Notes: generated from the letters alone by a model not told the origin. A stretch of 64,000 nt of DNA from Mycolicibacterium mengxianglii (GCF_015710575.1 NZ_CP065373.1:5456001-5520000); one strand, 5' to 3'. Positions 8,573 through 20,110 are shown, numbered from the stretch's first letter. Numbers and translations are program-made.

Positions 8573-11500
8573 GAGCGGCCGCCATGATCGCCTCGCCGAC
8601 ATCGACGCCCTGCTCTTGCGCTTCGGCGATCGCTTCCAGTACCCGCTTGTAATCGCGCGGCATGACCTTCACGAAGTTCTCCTGCTCTGCCGACCAATCG
8701 GCCAGCACCCGCTGGCCGACCGCCGAATCGGTGGCATCGACGTGCGCGACCAACATGTCGTGCAGCCATTGACGATCCGAGTCGTCGAAGGCGTCGATCT
8801 CCACCATCTCGGTGTTGAGGTTGCCCGGCAGTTCGCCTGCCGGATCGTAGACATAGGCCACCCCGCCGGACATGCCGGCGGCGAAGTTGCGTCCGGTCTT
8901 GCCGAGGATGACCACCCGGCCGCCGGTCATGTACTCGCAGCCGTGATCACCGACGCCTTCGACGACGGCGTGCGCCCCGGAGTTCCGGACCGCGAACCGT
9001 TCACCCACGATGCCACGCAGGAACGCCTGCCCGCTGGTGGCACCGAACAGGATGACGTTGCCGCCGATGATGTTGTCCTCGGCCACATACTCCGCCGGCA
9101 CCCGATCAGACGGTCGGACCACCAGGCGCCCGCCCGAAAGTCCCTTGCCCACATAGTCGTTGGCATCACCACGGACCCGCAACGTGATGCCTTTGGGCAG
9201 GAACGCGCCGAAGCTGTTGCCCGCCGAGCCGTCGAAGGTGATGTCGATGGTGCCGTCGGGCAGCCCCTGTCCGCCGTAGGCCTTGGTGACCTCGTGGCCG
9301 AGCATGGTGCCGACAGTGCGGTTGACGTTGGCAATGGTGGTCGAGAACCGCACCGGTGTGCCGGAATCCAGCGCCTCGCGGCACTGCACGATCAACTGCT
9401 GATCCAGCGCCTTGTCCAACCCGTGGTCCTGGCGTGAGCTGCAGTACAGATCCTGGTTCATGAACGCCGACTCGGGCTCGTGCAGGATCGGCGTCAGATC
9501 GAGCTTGTGTGCCTTCCAGTGCTCGGCTGCCTTGGTGGTGTCCAGGGCGCCCACCTGGCCGACGGCCTCGTTGATGGTCCGGAAACCCAACTGCGCCATC
9601 AGTTCGCGCACTTCTTCGGCGATGAACATGAAGAAGTTCTCGACGAACTCAGGCTTGCCGTTGAACCGCGCCCGAAGCACGGGGTTCTGCGTTGCGACGC
9701 CCACGGGGCAGGTGTCGAGATGGCAGACCCGCATCATGACGCAACCCGACACCACCAGCGGCGCGGTCGCGAAACCGAACTCCTCGGCACCGAGCAGCGC
9801 TGCGATCATCACATCGCGCCCGGTTTTGAGCTGTCCGTCAACCTGAACCACGATCCGGTCGCGAAGCCCGTTGAGCAGCAACGTCTGCTGCGTCTCAGCC
9901 AGGCCCAGTTCCCACGGAGCACCCGCGTGTTTCTGCGAGGTCAGCGGGGTGGCGCCGGTGCCGCCGTCATGTCCGGAGATCAGCACCACGTCCGCATGCG
10001 CCTTGGAGACGCCTGCGGCCACCGTTCCGACGCCGTTCTCCGACACCAGTTTCACGTGCACCCGCGCCTGCGGGTTGGCGTTCTTCAGATCGTGGATCAG
10101 CTGGGCCAGATCCTCGATGGAGTAGATGTCGTGGTGCGGCGGCGGCGAGATCAGCCCGACGCCGGGTGTCGAGTGCCGGACCTCGGCTACCCACGGGTAG
10201 ACCTTGTGTCCCGGAAGCTGACCGCCCTCACCGGGTTTGGCACCCTGCGCCATCTTGATCTGGATATCGGTGCAGTTGGTCAGGTAGTGCGACGTCACAC
10301 CGAAGCGTGCCGAAGCGACCTGCTTGATCGCGCTGCGGCGCCAGTCCCCGTTGGGATCGGCCTCGAAGCGGGAGACGTCTTCGCCGCCCTCACCGGAGTT
10401 CGATCGTCCACCGAGGCGGTTCATCGCGATGGCCAACGTCTCGTGAGCTTCGGCGGAGATCGACCCGTAGCTCATCGCACCGGTGGAGAACCGCTTCACG
10501 ATCTCGCTGGCCGGTTCCACCTCGTCGATCGGAATCGGCTGGCGGGCGCCGTCTTTGAACTTCAGCAGACCGCGCAGCGAGGCCATCCGCTCACTCTGGT
10601 CATCGATCAGCTTGGTGTACTCCTTGAACACCGAGTACTGACCGGTGCGGGTGGAATGCTGCAGCTTGAACACCGTGTCGGGGTTGAACAGGTGGTACTC
10701 ACCCTCACGACGCCACTGGTATTCGCCGCCCACCTCGAGCTCGCGGTGTGCCCGCTCGTCGGGGCGTTCCAGATATGCCAGCTCGTGACGGGCCGCGACG
10801 TCGGCGGCGATGTCCTCGAGGTCGATTCCGCCGGTGGGGCAATGCAATCCACTGAAGTACTCGTCGAGCACCCGCTGATTGATGCCGACCGCCTGGAACA
10901 ACTGGGCACCGGTGTAGGAGGCCAGGGTGGAGATGCCCATTTTGGACATCACCTTCAGCACGCCCTTGCCGGCGGCCTTGACGTAGTTCGACAGCGCCTT
11001 GTCCCGGTCCAACCCGTTGAGCAGGCCGCGGTCGAGCATGTCCTCGATCGACTCGAATGCCATGTAGGGGTTGATGGCGGCGGCGCCGAACCCGCACAGC
11101 ATGGCCATGTGGTGCACCTCGCGGGCGTCACCGGTCTCGACGACCAGACCCACCTGGGTACGCGAGCGCTCTCGCACCAGGTGGTGATGCACGGCGGCGA
11201 CGGCCAGCAGCGACGGGATGGGCGCGAGCCACTCGTCGGACTCGCGGTCCGACAGCACGATGATGCGGGCGCCGTTGCGGATCGCCTGCGACACCTTCTT
11301 GCGTACGTCCTCGAGCGCGCGGCGCAGCCCGACGCCGCCTTCGGCGACGGGGTACAGGCAACGCACCACTGCGGCACGCATTCCGTGCTTGCGGCCGCGG
11401 ATCTCATGGTCGGGGTCGACGTTGACGAGCTTGGCCAGTTCGTGGTTACGCAGGATCGGCTGCGGCAACACGATCTGGCGGCACGAGTTCTCGTCCGGAT

Positions 11501-13172
11501 TGAGCAGGTCACCCTCCGGGCCGATGACGCCCTGGAGGCTGGTCACCACCTCTTCGCGGATGGCGTCCAGCGGCGGGTTGGTCACCTGAGCGAACAGCTG
11601 CTGGAAGTAGTCGTAGAGCATTCGGGGCCGCTGCGAGAGCACGGCGATGGGCGTGTCGGTGCCCATCGAGCCCAGCGCTTCGGCGCCGGTGCGTGCCATC
11701 GGTGCGACCAGCAGGTTGAGCTCTTCGTAGGTGTAGCCGAAGACCTGCTGACGCGCGACCACCCGGTCGTGCGGCATCCGCACGTAATTGCCCTGCGGCA
11801 GGTCGTCGACGTGGAACAACCCGGCGTCGAGCCACTCCTGGTAGGGGTGCTCGGCGGCCAGTTCGGCCTTGACCTCTTCGTCGCTGACGATGCGGCCCTG
11901 GGCAGTGTCCACCAGGAACATCCGGCCGGGCTGCAGCCGCATCCGGCGCACCACCTTGGACGGTTCCAGGTCCAGCACGCCGGACTCGGATGCCAGCACC
12001 ACCAGACCGTCGTCGGTGACCCAGATGCGCGAGGGGCGCAGCCCGTTGCGGTCCAGCACGGCGCCGATCACGGTGCCGTCGGTGAAGCACACCGCGGCCG
12101 GGCCGTCCCACGGCTCCATCAACGACGCGTGGTACTGATAAAAGGCCCTGCGACGCTCGTCCATCTCGGCGTTGCGCTCCCAGGCCTCGGGAATCATCAT
12201 CAGCATCGAGTGCGCGACACTGCGGCCACCGAGGTAGAGCAGTTCGAGCACCTCGTCGAAGCGGGCGGTGTCCGAAGCTCCCGGGGTGCAGACCGGGAAG
12301 ATCTTGTTCAGGTCGTTGTGATAGCCGAACACGTCGGTGTGGATCAGCGCTTCACGTGCGCGCATCCAGTTCTCGTTGCCGGTGACCGTATTGATCTCGC
12401 CGTTGTGGGCGACCATGCGGAAGGGGTGCGCCAGCGGCCAGGACGGGAAGGTGTTGGTGGAGAAGCGCGAGTGCACGATGCCCAGTGCGCTGGTCATCCG
12501 CTCGTCCTGCAGGTCCAGGTAGAACGCCTTGAGCTGCGGCGTGGTGAGCATGCCCTTGTAGACCAGGGTGCGCCCGGAAAGACTTGGGAAATAGACGGTT
12601 TCGCGGCCCGGGCCGTCCTGTCCCGGGCCCTTGTTGCCCAGCTCGTGCTCGGCACGCTTACGCACCACGTAGGCGCGACGCTCGAGTTCCATCCCGGTGG
12701 CACCGGAGATGAAAAGCTGCCGGAATGTGGGCATCGCGTCGCGGGACAATGCGCCCAATGAGGACTCGTCTGTGGGCACGGCGCGCCACCCGAGCACTTT
12801 GAGGCCCTCGGCCTCGACGATCTTCTCGACGGCCTCACATGCCCGGGCGGCGTCCTTGGCCGACTGTGGCAGGAACGCGATGCCGGTGGCGTAGGTACCT
12901 GGTTCAGGGAGCTCGAAGGCCTCCTTTTCCTGCAACACGGCACGCAGGAACTCGTCCGGGACCTGAATCAGGATGCCGGCGCCGTCGCCGGTGTTCGGCT
13001 CGGCACCCTGGGCACCGCGGTGCTCCAGGTTGAGCAGCGCGGTGATCGCCTTGTCGACGATGTCGCGGCTGCGACGGCCGTGCATGTCCGCCACCATGGC
13101 CACACCACAGGAGTCGTGCTCGTATGCGGGGTTGTACATCCCCTTGGGTCCTACTGCCACCGGTGATCCCAC
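8565..13172 (-). CDS. gltB: Glutamate synthase (NADPH) large subunit
   Basis: This 1535-residue protein is full length for bacterial GltB. The N-terminal glutaminase domain starts at Cys22 ([10 protein letters not shown]) after a short propeptide, so processing would expose the catalytic cysteine. The FMN-binding synthase domain includes [19 protein letters not shown] and the [3Fe-4S] cysteines in [20 protein letters not shown]. The C-terminal beta-helix has repeated Gly-rich GGN/GGR turns. Glutamine is hydrolysed and ammonia is channelled to 2-oxoglutarate. It forms an operon with gltD, as in Rv3859c-Rv3858c. A 0.8-kb gene-free stretch upstream probably contains its promoter. Confidence 0.97.
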   Translation of the reverse strand: MGSPVAVGPKGMYNPAYEHDSCGVAMVADMHGRRSRDIVDKAITALLNLEHRGAQGAEPNTGDGAGILIQVPDEFLRAVLQEKEAFELPEPGTYATGIAFLPQSAKDAARACEAVEKIVEAEGLKVLGWRAVPTDESSLGALSRDAMPTFRQLFISGATGMELERRAYVVRKRAEHELGNKGPGQDGPGRETVYFPSLSGRTLVYKGMLTTPQLKAFYLDLQDERMTSALGIVHSRFSTNTFPSWPLAHPFRMVAHNGEINTVTGNENWMRAREALIHTDVFGYHNDLNKIFPVCTPGASDTARFDEVLELLYLGGRSVAHSMLMMIPEAWERNAEMDERRRAFYQYHASLMEPWDGPAAVCFTDGTVIGAVLDRNGLRPSRIWVTDDGLVVLASESGVLDLEPSKVVRRMRLQPGRMFLVDTAQGRIVSDEEVKAELAAEHPYQEWLDAGLFHVDDLPQGNYVRMPHDRVVARQQVFGYTYEELNLLVAPMARTGAEALGSMGTDTPIAVLSQRPRMLYDYFQQLFAQVTNPPLDAIREEVVTSLQGVIGPEGDLLNPDENSCRQIVLPQPILRNHELAKLVNVDPDHEIRGRKHGMRAAVVRCLYPVAEGGVGLRRALEDVRKKVSQAIRNGARIIVLSDRESDEWLAPIPSLLAVAAVHHHLVRERSRTQVGLVVETGDAREVHHMAMLCGFGAAAINPYMAFESIEDMLDRGLLNGLDRDKALSNYVKAAGKGVLKVMSKMGISTLASYTGAQLFQAVGINQRVLDEYFSGLHCPTGGIDLEDIAADVAARHELAYLERPDERAHRELEVGGEYQWRREGEYHLFNPDTVFKLQHSTRTGQYSVFKEYTKLIDDQSERMASLRGLLKFKDGARQPIPIDEVEPASEIVKRFSTGAMSYGSISAEAHETLAIAMNRLGGRSNSGEGGEDVSRFEADPNGDWRRSAIKQVASARFGVTSHYLTNCTDIQIKMAQGAKPGEGGQLPGHKVYPWVAEVRHSTPGVGLISPPPHHDIYSIEDLAQLIHDLKNANPQARVHVKLVSENGVGTVAAGVSKAHADVVLISGHDGGTGATPLTSQKHAGAPWELGLAETQQTLLLNGLRDRIVVQVDGQLKTGRDVMIAALLGAEEFGFATAPLVVSGCVMMRVCHLDTCPVGVATQNPVLRARFNGKPEFVENFFMFIAEEVRELMAQLGFRTINEAVGQVGALDTTKAAEHWKAHKLDLTPILHEPESAFMNQDLYCSSRQDHGLDKALDQQLIVQCREALDSGTPVRFSTTIANVNRTVGTMLGHEVTKAYGGQGLPDGTIDITFDGSAGNSFGAFLPKGITLRVRGDANDYVGKGLSGGRLVVRPSDRVPAEYVAEDNIIGGNVILFGATSGQAFLRGIVGERFAVRNSGAHAVVEGVGDHGCEYMTGGRVVILGKTGRNFAAGMSGGVAYVYDPAGELPGNLNTEMVEIDAFDDSDRQWLHDMLVAHVDATDSAVGQRVLADWSAEQENFVKVMPRDYKRVLEAIAEAQEQGVDVGEAIMAAARG

Positions 13173-13997
13173 CTGACCCTTCGTGAAGTTTTGTCGTGGC
13201 GACGTCGTGGTCGCTGTGTTTGTGCTGGTTGAGGTGGGTGTCCACCTTCACCGCGACTTCGGAAGAAACGGGTTGCGCCTAGTCGATTCGGCCTGCCTGC
13301 GCTGTCGCTGACCCGCGGCTTCCGTGCAGCACTGAACGGCGGCCCATAACGGGGTCATGACAAAGTCGTAAAACGATATGCCAAACCCGGCCTGACATGC
13401 CAACTTAGTCGACCCTAACCACGCATTTGCGGGCTGCGTTGCGCCAGGTGGCCGAAATCCTCTTCGTGCTGGCCAAAGGCGTTGCCCGCTAAGGCTTTTG
13501 GGAGCCCCCGGTAACCGCCACCGGGTCCGGCCCGGTGTCGCACGCGCCACACCAATAACTTAATTAGTTAGCTCGCCACGACCGGACAGCACGCCGCGTT
13601 GCGGATTTCGCAGTATGCCGATGCCCTGACCGGCGGCAAACCGCCCCGTGTGCTCATTTCGCCCCCCGCGCCGACGGGCCCGCAGTTTGCGCGAGATTAG
13701 CCCAATTCTTAGAGATGGCGGCTGTTCGCCGGGACCGCAGCCACCCCTCGTCGACCCCGGTCCCGGCGACGCCGCACGGCCCTCCCCCGAATGAACCGTT
13801 CTTCTGGTCGCCGGGCGCGAGTCCACTCTCCATAGCGAGCTGCCCGTCCACACGCGTAGTCGACTACTCGTCGCAGAACCAAGCCCCCGTCCCGCCGGCG
13901 GCCCGGGTGGCCGATACTGGACCCACGATCGACGGTTGAGCAGGCAGAAGACGGTGCGCTGCCGCTCGACGCGGCAGTCACCCTCAGGAGGCCAGCA
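13173..13997. other. 825-bp intergenic region between gltB and the Rv3860-like gene
   Basis: No convincing gene is seen. ORFs here are short, shared with opposite-strand shadows, or extend into the reverse of the next gene. Visible structure: an AGGTGG/CCACCT inverted repeat at 13232-13247 close to gltB, a CACCGGG/CCCGGTG hairpin at 13519-13537, and an AT-rich dyad TAACT-TAATT-AGTTA at 13556-13570 that stands out from the surrounding GC-rich sequence. It should carry the gltBD promoter and that of the downstream gene. Confidence 0.6.
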
Positions 13998-15053
13998 GTG
14001 ACCGAGCGCGACGACTTCCGGCGTGATCATCGGGGTCGCGTTCCCGGCCCCGGCCAGCCGCCTCCCCCGCCGGGCTGGACCAACGCTCACTACCCGCCGC
14101 CGCCCGGTTGGCAGCGGCACCCCGGTCCCGCAATGCCACCACCGCCGCCCCCGGCGAAACCCCGCCCCGATACCGGCTGGCGCCACGCTGTCTACCGGGC
14201 CACCTTCGGGATGGTGAACCTCGGCCCGTCACGCCCCGAGCGCCGCGAGACGGAACTGCTGGCGGTCGTGCGTGCCCCTCTACCCAGCCACTTCAAGATC
14301 GGTGTACTCGGTAAGGGCGGTGTCGGCAAGACATCAGTGGCGGCCAGCGTCGGCTCCATCTTCGCCCAACAGCGGCCTGCCGACCGGGTGGTCGCCCTCG
14401 ATGCCGACACCGCGTTCGGAAGGCTGGCCAGCCGCGTCGATCCGTCGGTGCAGGGTTCGTACTGGGAACTCGCCGCGGACAAGAACCTGCAGTCCTTCGC
14501 GGACCTGCGGGGTCGGATCGGCAACAACGCCGCCGGGCTCTACGTGCTGGCCGGTGAACCCGCCAGCACCAGGCGCCGGGTGCTGGACCCCGCCGTCTAC
14601 CGCGAAGCGGCAATGCGACTGGACCGCCACTTCACCATCTCGGTGGTCGATTGTGGGTCGACGATGGACGCCCCGGTGACCCAGGAGGCGCTGCGCGACG
14701 TCGACGCGCTGATCGTGGTGTCCTCACCGTGGGCAGACGGCGCCGCGGCTGCCGCTCAGACCATGGAGTGGCTGGCCAACCATGGTCGAACAGAATTGTT
14801 ACGCCGAACGGTGGTGGTGCTCAACGACTCCGACGGCCACTCGAACAAGAAGACCCGCACCGCCCTGGCGCATCAGTTCACCACCCGTGGCCAGGTGGTG
14901 GTCGAGGTCCCGTTCGATCCGCATCTGCGCCCCGGTGGCGTCATCGACATAGCGCGGGAGATGAGTCCGACGACGAAGCTGCGCTTCCTCGAGATCGCCG
15001 CAGCGCTCACCCACAGTTTCGCCCGCGCGGGATCTCCGGTTCGGAAGTGGTGA
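13998..15053 (+). CDS. Proline-rich MinD/ParA-like ATPase (Rv3860/EspI type)
   Basis: This 351-residue protein has a proline-rich N-terminal tail (about residues 15-55) and a MinD/ParA-like P-loop domain with a deviant Walker A (GKGGVGKTS, near residue 105), DADTAFG, VVDCGS and VVLNDSDGHSNKKT. The same architecture occurs in M. tuberculosis Rv3860 and in ESX-1 EspI (Rv3876). A relative (21597-22622) lies inside the ESX-2 locus. Position after gltB points to the Rv3860 counterpart. EspI-like ATPases are proposed to tune type VII secretion in response to ATP, but the function of this one is unknown. It is convergent with eccA, with seven bases between stops. Confidence 0.8.
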   Translation: MTERDDFRRDHRGRVPGPGQPPPPPGWTNAHYPPPPGWQRHPGPAMPPPPPPAKPRPDTGWRHAVYRATFGMVNLGPSRPERRETELLAVVRAPLPSHFKIGVLGKGGVGKTSVAASVGSIFAQQRPADRVVALDADTAFGRLASRVDPSVQGSYWELAADKNLQSFADLRGRIGNNAAGLYVLAGEPASTRRRVLDPAVYREAAMRLDRHFTISVVDCGSTMDAPVTQEALRDVDALIVVSSPWADGAAAAAQTMEWLANHGRTELLRRTVVVLNDSDGHSNKKTRTALAHQFTTRGQVVVEVPFDPHLRPGGVIDIAREMSPTTKLRFLEIAAALTHSFARAGSPVRKW

Positions 15054-15060
15054 TCCCACA

Positions 15061-16905
15061 CTAGAGTTCGATCGGTACGTGCTTTTCAGCGCACGCGTCC
15101 CGCATCGCGGCGACGATGTCCTGGCTGCGGATGGTCTCGAGGTCTTCCACTGTCACCGACCCCTTGTCCGTCCGGTGCTGGGCAGCTACCCGCGAATCTC
15201 GCAGTCGTTCCGCACGTTCTACGACATTGCGCGCGAACCGGCCGTTCTGCATGACGTCGACGCCGTGCAACCCGTCCGGCGCCCGGTAGGCCCGCAGCAT
15301 CCGGCAGCCGGCGTTGAGCGCTTCCCGAGCCGCCGGTTCCATCACCGTGGCGCGCGGCGCGCCGTAACGCACTGCGATCTCGACCAGTTCGTCCGGACTG
15401 TACGACTCGAACCGCAGTTTGCGGTTGAACCGTCCAGCCAAACCAGGGTTGACGGTGAGGAACTCGTCGACTTCTTTCTCGTAACCGGCGCCGATGAAGC
15501 AGAAGTCGAAGCGGTGCACCTCCAGCGCCACCAGCAGTTGGTTCACCGCTTCCATGCCGATCATGTCGGGACGGCCGTCGTGGTGTCGTTCCACCAGGCT
15601 GTAGAACTCGTCCATGAACAGGATCCGGCCCAGCGAACGACTGATCAGCTCATTGGTTTTCGGCCCCGACGAGCCGATGTGCTCGCCGCAGAAGTCAGCC
15701 CGCTTCACTTCGATGATCTCGGGGTGGCGCACAATCCCCAAGCCGGCGTAGATCTTTCCCAGCGCTTCGGCCGTCGTGGTCTTGCCCGTTCCAGGGGGAC
15801 CTACCAGCAGCATGTGGTTGGTCTGGTTCGTGACCGGCAAACCGTGCGCGAGTCGCAGTGCGCGGACCTCGATCTGGTCTTCCAGCTCGGCCACTGCACG
15901 TTTGACGTCAGCGAGGCCGACCTGATTGTTGAGCAGCGCCCGCCCTTCGTCCAACAGCTCCGTGCGGCGCCCTTCGTTCTCCTGCTCCTCACGGTCCGCC
16001 TGCGACTGCGCAGTGCTGGCGTCCCATCTGTTGGTCCGGCTGTTGATGGTCTCTTCGTCGGTGACCACCAGTTGCAACGACGGGTCGGCCAGCGCCTGTT
16101 GCGCGGCGGGGATCAGCGCACCGTTGATCGTCGCTTTGGACAGCGAGATCTGTGCCTTGTCCTCCTCACCCAGCTGTCGGTGAGCCATGCCGCGCACATA
16201 CGCCAGATCTGCTGCGATCAACGGGAAATCGGCCGGGTCGATAGCGGCCACCATCGCCGACGTCAGATCCCGGCGGCGCCCTTCCGGGGCCGTGTGCGGG
16301 GTGCGCAGTTCCACCCGGTCGGCCCAGTCCAACGCGACCCGGCCCTGACCCAGATGGACCGCGGCATGTGCGGCCAACGTGTTGGTGGCGGCGGTCACCG
16401 CCGCCATGATGATCGCCTGTGGGGGCAGCACCGCCGCCGCCACCGAGATCACGTCGGGCCACCGCTGCGTCGCAAGCATCAGGTAGGCGCGTAGATACTG
16501 CTGCCACTGGTGGTTCTCCCAGGTGTCCAGCAGCGCGGAATCGCTCAGTAGCGCTTCGGCTTTCTCGTATTGCTTGTCGTCGATCAGGGCAGAACCCAGC
16601 GCCAGACCCGCATGGGATGCTTCGGTGACCGTGATTGCCAGGTAGGGCCCGGCCTTGATGTGGGCCGCCAGCACTGCGCCCAGCCGGTTGGTCTCCCGAT
16701 GCAGACGTGCGCCGTAGGCGTGTAGCTCCTGCAGGCTCGACATCGAGTCATCCCCGGCGGCGATCCGTCCCAGCCATGCGTCAGCCATTGTCGGATCGAT
16801 CGCGGTGGCTTCCCCGAACCGGTTCAACGCCTCAGCAGGGTCGACCTCCAGTAACGCCATTCCCTGGTCGAACTGCCTGCGCGCGGTTGCAGTGCTACTG
16901 GTCAT
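15061..16905 (-). CDS. eccA2: ESX-2 type VII secretion AAA+ ATPase EccA
   Basis: This 614-residue protein has an N-terminal half of TPR-like helical repeats and a C-terminal AAA+ (CbbX-type) domain. Walker A is VGPPGTGKTT near residue 370 and Walker B is ILFMDEFYSL. A sensor/arginine-finger region (PGLAGRFNRKLRF) follows. EccA is a cytosolic ATPase thought to help EspG-bound PE/PPE substrates dissociate from their chaperone. Its placement last in the cluster, after eccE, is the ESX-2 arrangement (Rv3884c), unlike ESX-3 where eccA comes first. The ATG is ten bases after the eccE stop, so the genes are cotranscribed. Confidence 0.93.
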   Translation of the reverse strand: MTSSTATARRQFDQGMALLEVDPAEALNRFGEATAIDPTMADAWLGRIAAGDDSMSSLQELHAYGARLHRETNRLGAVLAAHIKAGPYLAITVTEASHAGLALGSALIDDKQYEKAEALLSDSALLDTWENHQWQQYLRAYLMLATQRWPDVISVAAAVLPPQAIIMAAVTAATNTLAAHAAVHLGQGRVALDWADRVELRTPHTAPEGRRRDLTSAMVAAIDPADFPLIAADLAYVRGMAHRQLGEEDKAQISLSKATINGALIPAAQQALADPSLQLVVTDEETINSRTNRWDASTAQSQADREEQENEGRRTELLDEGRALLNNQVGLADVKRAVAELEDQIEVRALRLAHGLPVTNQTNHMLLVGPPGTGKTTTAEALGKIYAGLGIVRHPEIIEVKRADFCGEHIGSSGPKTNELISRSLGRILFMDEFYSLVERHHDGRPDMIGMEAVNQLLVALEVHRFDFCFIGAGYEKEVDEFLTVNPGLAGRFNRKLRFESYSPDELVEIAVRYGAPRATVMEPAAREALNAGCRMLRAYRAPDGLHGVDVMQNGRFARNVVERAERLRDSRVAAQHRTDKGSVTVEDLETIRSQDIVAAMRDACAEKHVPIEL

Positions 16906-16915
16906 GTTCTCTTGA

Positions 16916-18454
16916 TCATCGTCTGTCGTCCACGAGTTCGCGTTCGCTCATCACACTAACCGGTTCATGTGACACATAACGGTTTTCGGCCCGGAAGAGC
17001 TCGACTTCGACGTGGTACACCCGGCCCGCCGCGGTCACATCCACCATTGCGGGCCCGGTCTGGGTGATCACCACGTCGGCACTCCCGCGCAGACGTTCCC
17101 CGGGTCGGCCGACGGAGATGATGGTGTTCGGACGCGGGGCCGGGGAAATGGTTCCGTCGACCACGCTGACGGTGGTACCGGCGATCGGACGGGTTCGGTC
17201 GGTCACCGCGACATCGGGCATTCGCACACTCGACCAGCGAGCGAGATCCTTGGTGTGCACTGTGATTCGGTCTCCGGCGCCGGCAGCCCGGATCACCAGT
17301 CGTTTGGCCAGTGCGTCCTCGGCTGCAAGGTGGATTCGGGTGAACTCGCCGGGATCACCCAGCGGCAGCAGCATCCGGTCGCCCGCCCCGACTTTCCCGA
17401 GGAGCACACCGGAGGGTCCGACCGGGATGGTGAGGCTCTGGGGCAGCGGCGCGTGCCGGATGCCGCGTAGCCGCGCGGTGGGCCCACACAGGCTGGCAGC
17501 CACCGCCGCGGACTGCTCACCGGGCAGGTTGCGCAGCAGTACCGCCGGCGGCGCGATAGGCGGTTGGGCGGTCACGAGCGTGACGGTCGCGGTGACGGTG
17601 CCATCTGGGAACAGGGTGACGTTCTGCATCACGCCGTCGGCGCGCATCGCCCAGGCCTGATCCAGGATCTCGGTGGTGATGTGCTGGCGCCGATACCAAT
17701 ACGTGGTCAGCCAGCCGGAATCGGAACGCACCGACCGCCAGCGTTGCCGGCCGACGCCGAGTGCCGAGGCACCGAAGCGGCGTTCCATCTCCACCATGTC
17801 GGTTGCGGTGGCCACCCGGGCCCGGATCCCCTGGCCGCGCAAGGTGGCGCTGATCCGCTGCGCTGCGGCCAGGGCAGCGGTACCCACCGAGATGCGCCAC
17901 TGGACCGCGTCGGCGTTCTCCAGAGAGCGGATCCGCGCGACCAGCCAGGTCTCCCGTTGGCCGGCATACGGCGGGGTTCCGATCAGGGTGTCGTAAACCC
18001 TCGGGTAGTCGCCGGTGGTGCGACGCCGGGAACCGGCGCTGACCACGCTCAACGATTCGAGGGTCAATCCCAGGCTCTGATGCAGCAGCGCACGCAGCTC
18101 GGCGATGTCGAGGGTGTTGTCGGTGCTGGTCGCCGTCGATCCGGTGAAGAACGTCGGTGTGTGGGCTTTGCCCAGCACCTGAACCGCCACGATCGCGGTG
18201 TCGCCCTCGTAGCGCACCCCACCGCCGGAGCGGTCGTTGGCGACGGTCACCGGTTCAGTCCATGCGATGGGCCGGCGACGGATCCACCACAGTCGGGCCC
18301 AGGACCACAAGGGCTGGCGCCACCAGCGCGTCGCACCCAGCAGTGCGCCCAATACCAATCCCGTTGCCGCACCGGGATATCCCGCCAGCCACCAACCGAG
18401 CAGGCCGGTGAGCAGGATGCCGACCACCACCGCGAGTCGAATCGGTGCGGTCAT
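16916..18454 (-). CDS. eccE2: ESX-2 type VII secretion membrane protein EccE
   Basis: This 512-residue protein begins with two hydrophobic helices (about residues 7-45), and a long soluble domain follows. This matches EccE, which sits at the periphery of the EccBCDE membrane complex. The motif IRRRPIAWTEPVTVANDR directly after the helices and the low-identity remainder fit the poorly conserved EccE family. Assignment relies on topology, length and position between mycP and eccA. Its ATG overlaps the mycP stop (ATGA), so translation is coupled; a frameshift in mycP could therefore reduce EccE synthesis through polarity. Confidence 0.88.
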   Translation of the reverse strand: MTAPIRLAVVVGILLTGLLGWWLAGYPGAATGLVLGALLGATRWWRQPLWSWARLWWIRRRPIAWTEPVTVANDRSGGGVRYEGDTAIVAVQVLGKAHTPTFFTGSTATSTDNTLDIAELRALLHQSLGLTLESLSVVSAGSRRRTTGDYPRVYDTLIGTPPYAGQRETWLVARIRSLENADAVQWRISVGTAALAAAQRISATLRGQGIRARVATATDMVEMERRFGASALGVGRQRWRSVRSDSGWLTTYWYRRQHITTEILDQAWAMRADGVMQNVTLFPDGTVTATVTLVTAQPPIAPPAVLLRNLPGEQSAAVAASLCGPTARLRGIRHAPLPQSLTIPVGPSGVLLGKVGAGDRMLLPLGDPGEFTRIHLAAEDALAKRLVIRAAGAGDRITVHTKDLARWSSVRMPDVAVTDRTRPIAGTTVSVVDGTISPAPRPNTIISVGRPGERLRGSADVVITQTGPAMVDVTAAGRVYHVEVELFRAENRYVSHEPVSVMSERELVDDRR

Positions 18455-20110
18455 CGTGCCCGCCTGGCTCTGCCGATGAGAAGCGCGATCGCCACCACGC
18501 CGACAATGACACCGCCGAAAGCCAGCGCCACATTGCGGGCCCGGTGATCAGGCGGCAGCGGCGGAGGTGGGGGCACGATCACCCGGGCCTGCGAGTCCGG
18601 CGCCAGCCTGGGCCCGGGCGGTACGTTGAACGTCAGTGCGGCAACGGGATCCACGACTCCGTAGCCCACCTGGTTGTCGACCCCCCGTGGCGGATTGTGC
18701 GCGGTCTGCAGGATTCGATTGACCACCTGGTGCGCGGTCAGGTCCGGGAACTTGGCCCGCACCAGGGCCGCCACCCCGCTCACGTAGGCGGCCGAGAAAC
18801 TGGTGCCCCAGAACGGGGTGTTCGGGTCGCCCGCCCGTGCCGGCGGATACGCGTTGACAGGTCCGCCGGACTGCGGAGACAGCCCCATGATGCCGACCCC
18901 GGGTGCCGCCGCGCTGACCCACGGTCCGGCCAGGCTTGCAGACAGTGGTGCGCCCGCGTTGTCCACGGCTCCCACCGACAACACGTAATCGGAGAACCAC
19001 GACGGCGACGACACTGTCTTCACCTGGCTCCAATCGCGCGGATCAGCGGTGTTGAGGGGGTTGAACAGCGGGTTCTGCGCGCAGTTCTCCTCACCTTCGT
19101 TGCCGGCCGCCGCCACCAGCACGGCGTCTTTGACCGTGGCGGCGTACCAGACCGCGGCGCCGAGCGCGCGTTGGTCCAGCGGATCGGCGGCGGACACGCA
19201 GGAGGTCACGCTCAGGTTGATGACCTTGGCGCCGATGTTGGCGGCGTGGACTATCGCCGTCGCCAGCGACGCGATGGTGCCGGCCTTCCGGCGCGCCTCA
19301 TTGTCACCCGGTTCAGGATCTTCGAACTCGTAGGCCCGGGAGGACTGCCTGATGGAGATCAGGGTGGCGTGGGGGCGACGCCCGCCACACCGTCCGGCGC
19401 GCCGGGCGGCGGCGGGGGCACGGCCGGGTCCTCTGCTCCCTGGCCTGGGTCACCCGGGGCGTTCGCCGGCTGCGCAGGCGGCGGCGGTGGTGGCGGTGGC
19501 GGCGGTTCCGTTCGGGTTTCGGTGATGGTGACCGGTGCCGGCGGCGGAGGCGGCGCGGGTGGGGCCGGCGGGCCGCCGGGAGGTGGCGGTGCCGCGGTCA
19601 CCGGCGGTGGGCCCGCCGGGGGCGGGAAGGCACGCCGCGGCGGCATCGGCGCGGGCGTCGGCGTGCCCTGCGGAGCGGCGCCGATCAGCGAGGCGATGAT
19701 GGTGCCGTGGGCGTCGCAGTCCATCAGCCCGTCGCCGCCCATGATGTAGTCGCCACCGGGCACCACCGGTAGCCGGGGGTTGGGGTTGATACCGGTGTCG
19801 ATCACGGCGACCGGTACGCCGTTGCCCGTCGAGTACTCCCAGGCCTTACTGACGTTGAGCATCGTGAACCCGGGCGCGGTCACGGTGACGCTGGGATCGG
19901 CCACGGTCATGGTCTGGGCACAGATGTTGCTCTGCCGCATGGGCCGTTCCGGCCCCGGCTCACCGTCGGCAGGCACCATCGCCGGGTCCACCCGGGCGGC
20001 GGGACAGACTGCGCGACAGGGGTATTGGCACTGATACCGACCAGCATCAGCACCGCGACTGCCGCACCGACCCGGCGCACCCGGCTCGCCTCGGTCATGA
20101 GCCGGGTCAT
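18451..20110 (-). pseudogene. mycP2: ESX-2 mycosin protease MycP, two frameshifts as written
   Basis: A subtilisin-like serine protease spread over three frames. The ATG (20110) and signal peptide (VGAAVAVLMLVGISANTPVAQS) are in one frame. The catalytic Asp (VIDTGINPNPRL), catalytic His (DCDAHGT) and a long proline-rich insertion are in the second. The oxyanion Asn (AAAGNEG), catalytic Ser (GTSFSAAYVSG) and C-terminal membrane helix are in the third. Adding one C near 19991-19996 and one near 19371-19375 (plus-strand G runs) restores a 553-residue protein, close to MycP2's length. Both breaks fit a loss of one base in a G/C run, so sequencing error is a serious alternative. Its ends overlap eccD and eccE by four bases each. 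MycP proteins stabilise the ESX membrane complex and cleave substrates. Confidence 0.85.

Noticed and set aside
9480..12761. Very long plus-strand ORF (1093 codons) across gltB
   Set aside because: It is antisense to a clear gltB with intact domains. High GC content gives long stop-free reverse frames, and the translation has no recognised domain.
13560..14186. Minus-strand ORF of 208 codons reaching into the Rv3860-like gene
   Set aside because: Much of it is the reverse of the N-terminal part of a supported gene, and the product is Arg/Gly-rich with no motif.
15079..16494. Plus-strand ORF of 471 codons over eccA
   Set aside because: Shadow of eccA on the opposite strand.
18451..20110. Two separate protease genes in place of mycP
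   Set aside because: Signal peptide, Asp/His motifs and Ser motif are in three frames, each on a different part of one known protein, so one broken gene fits better.
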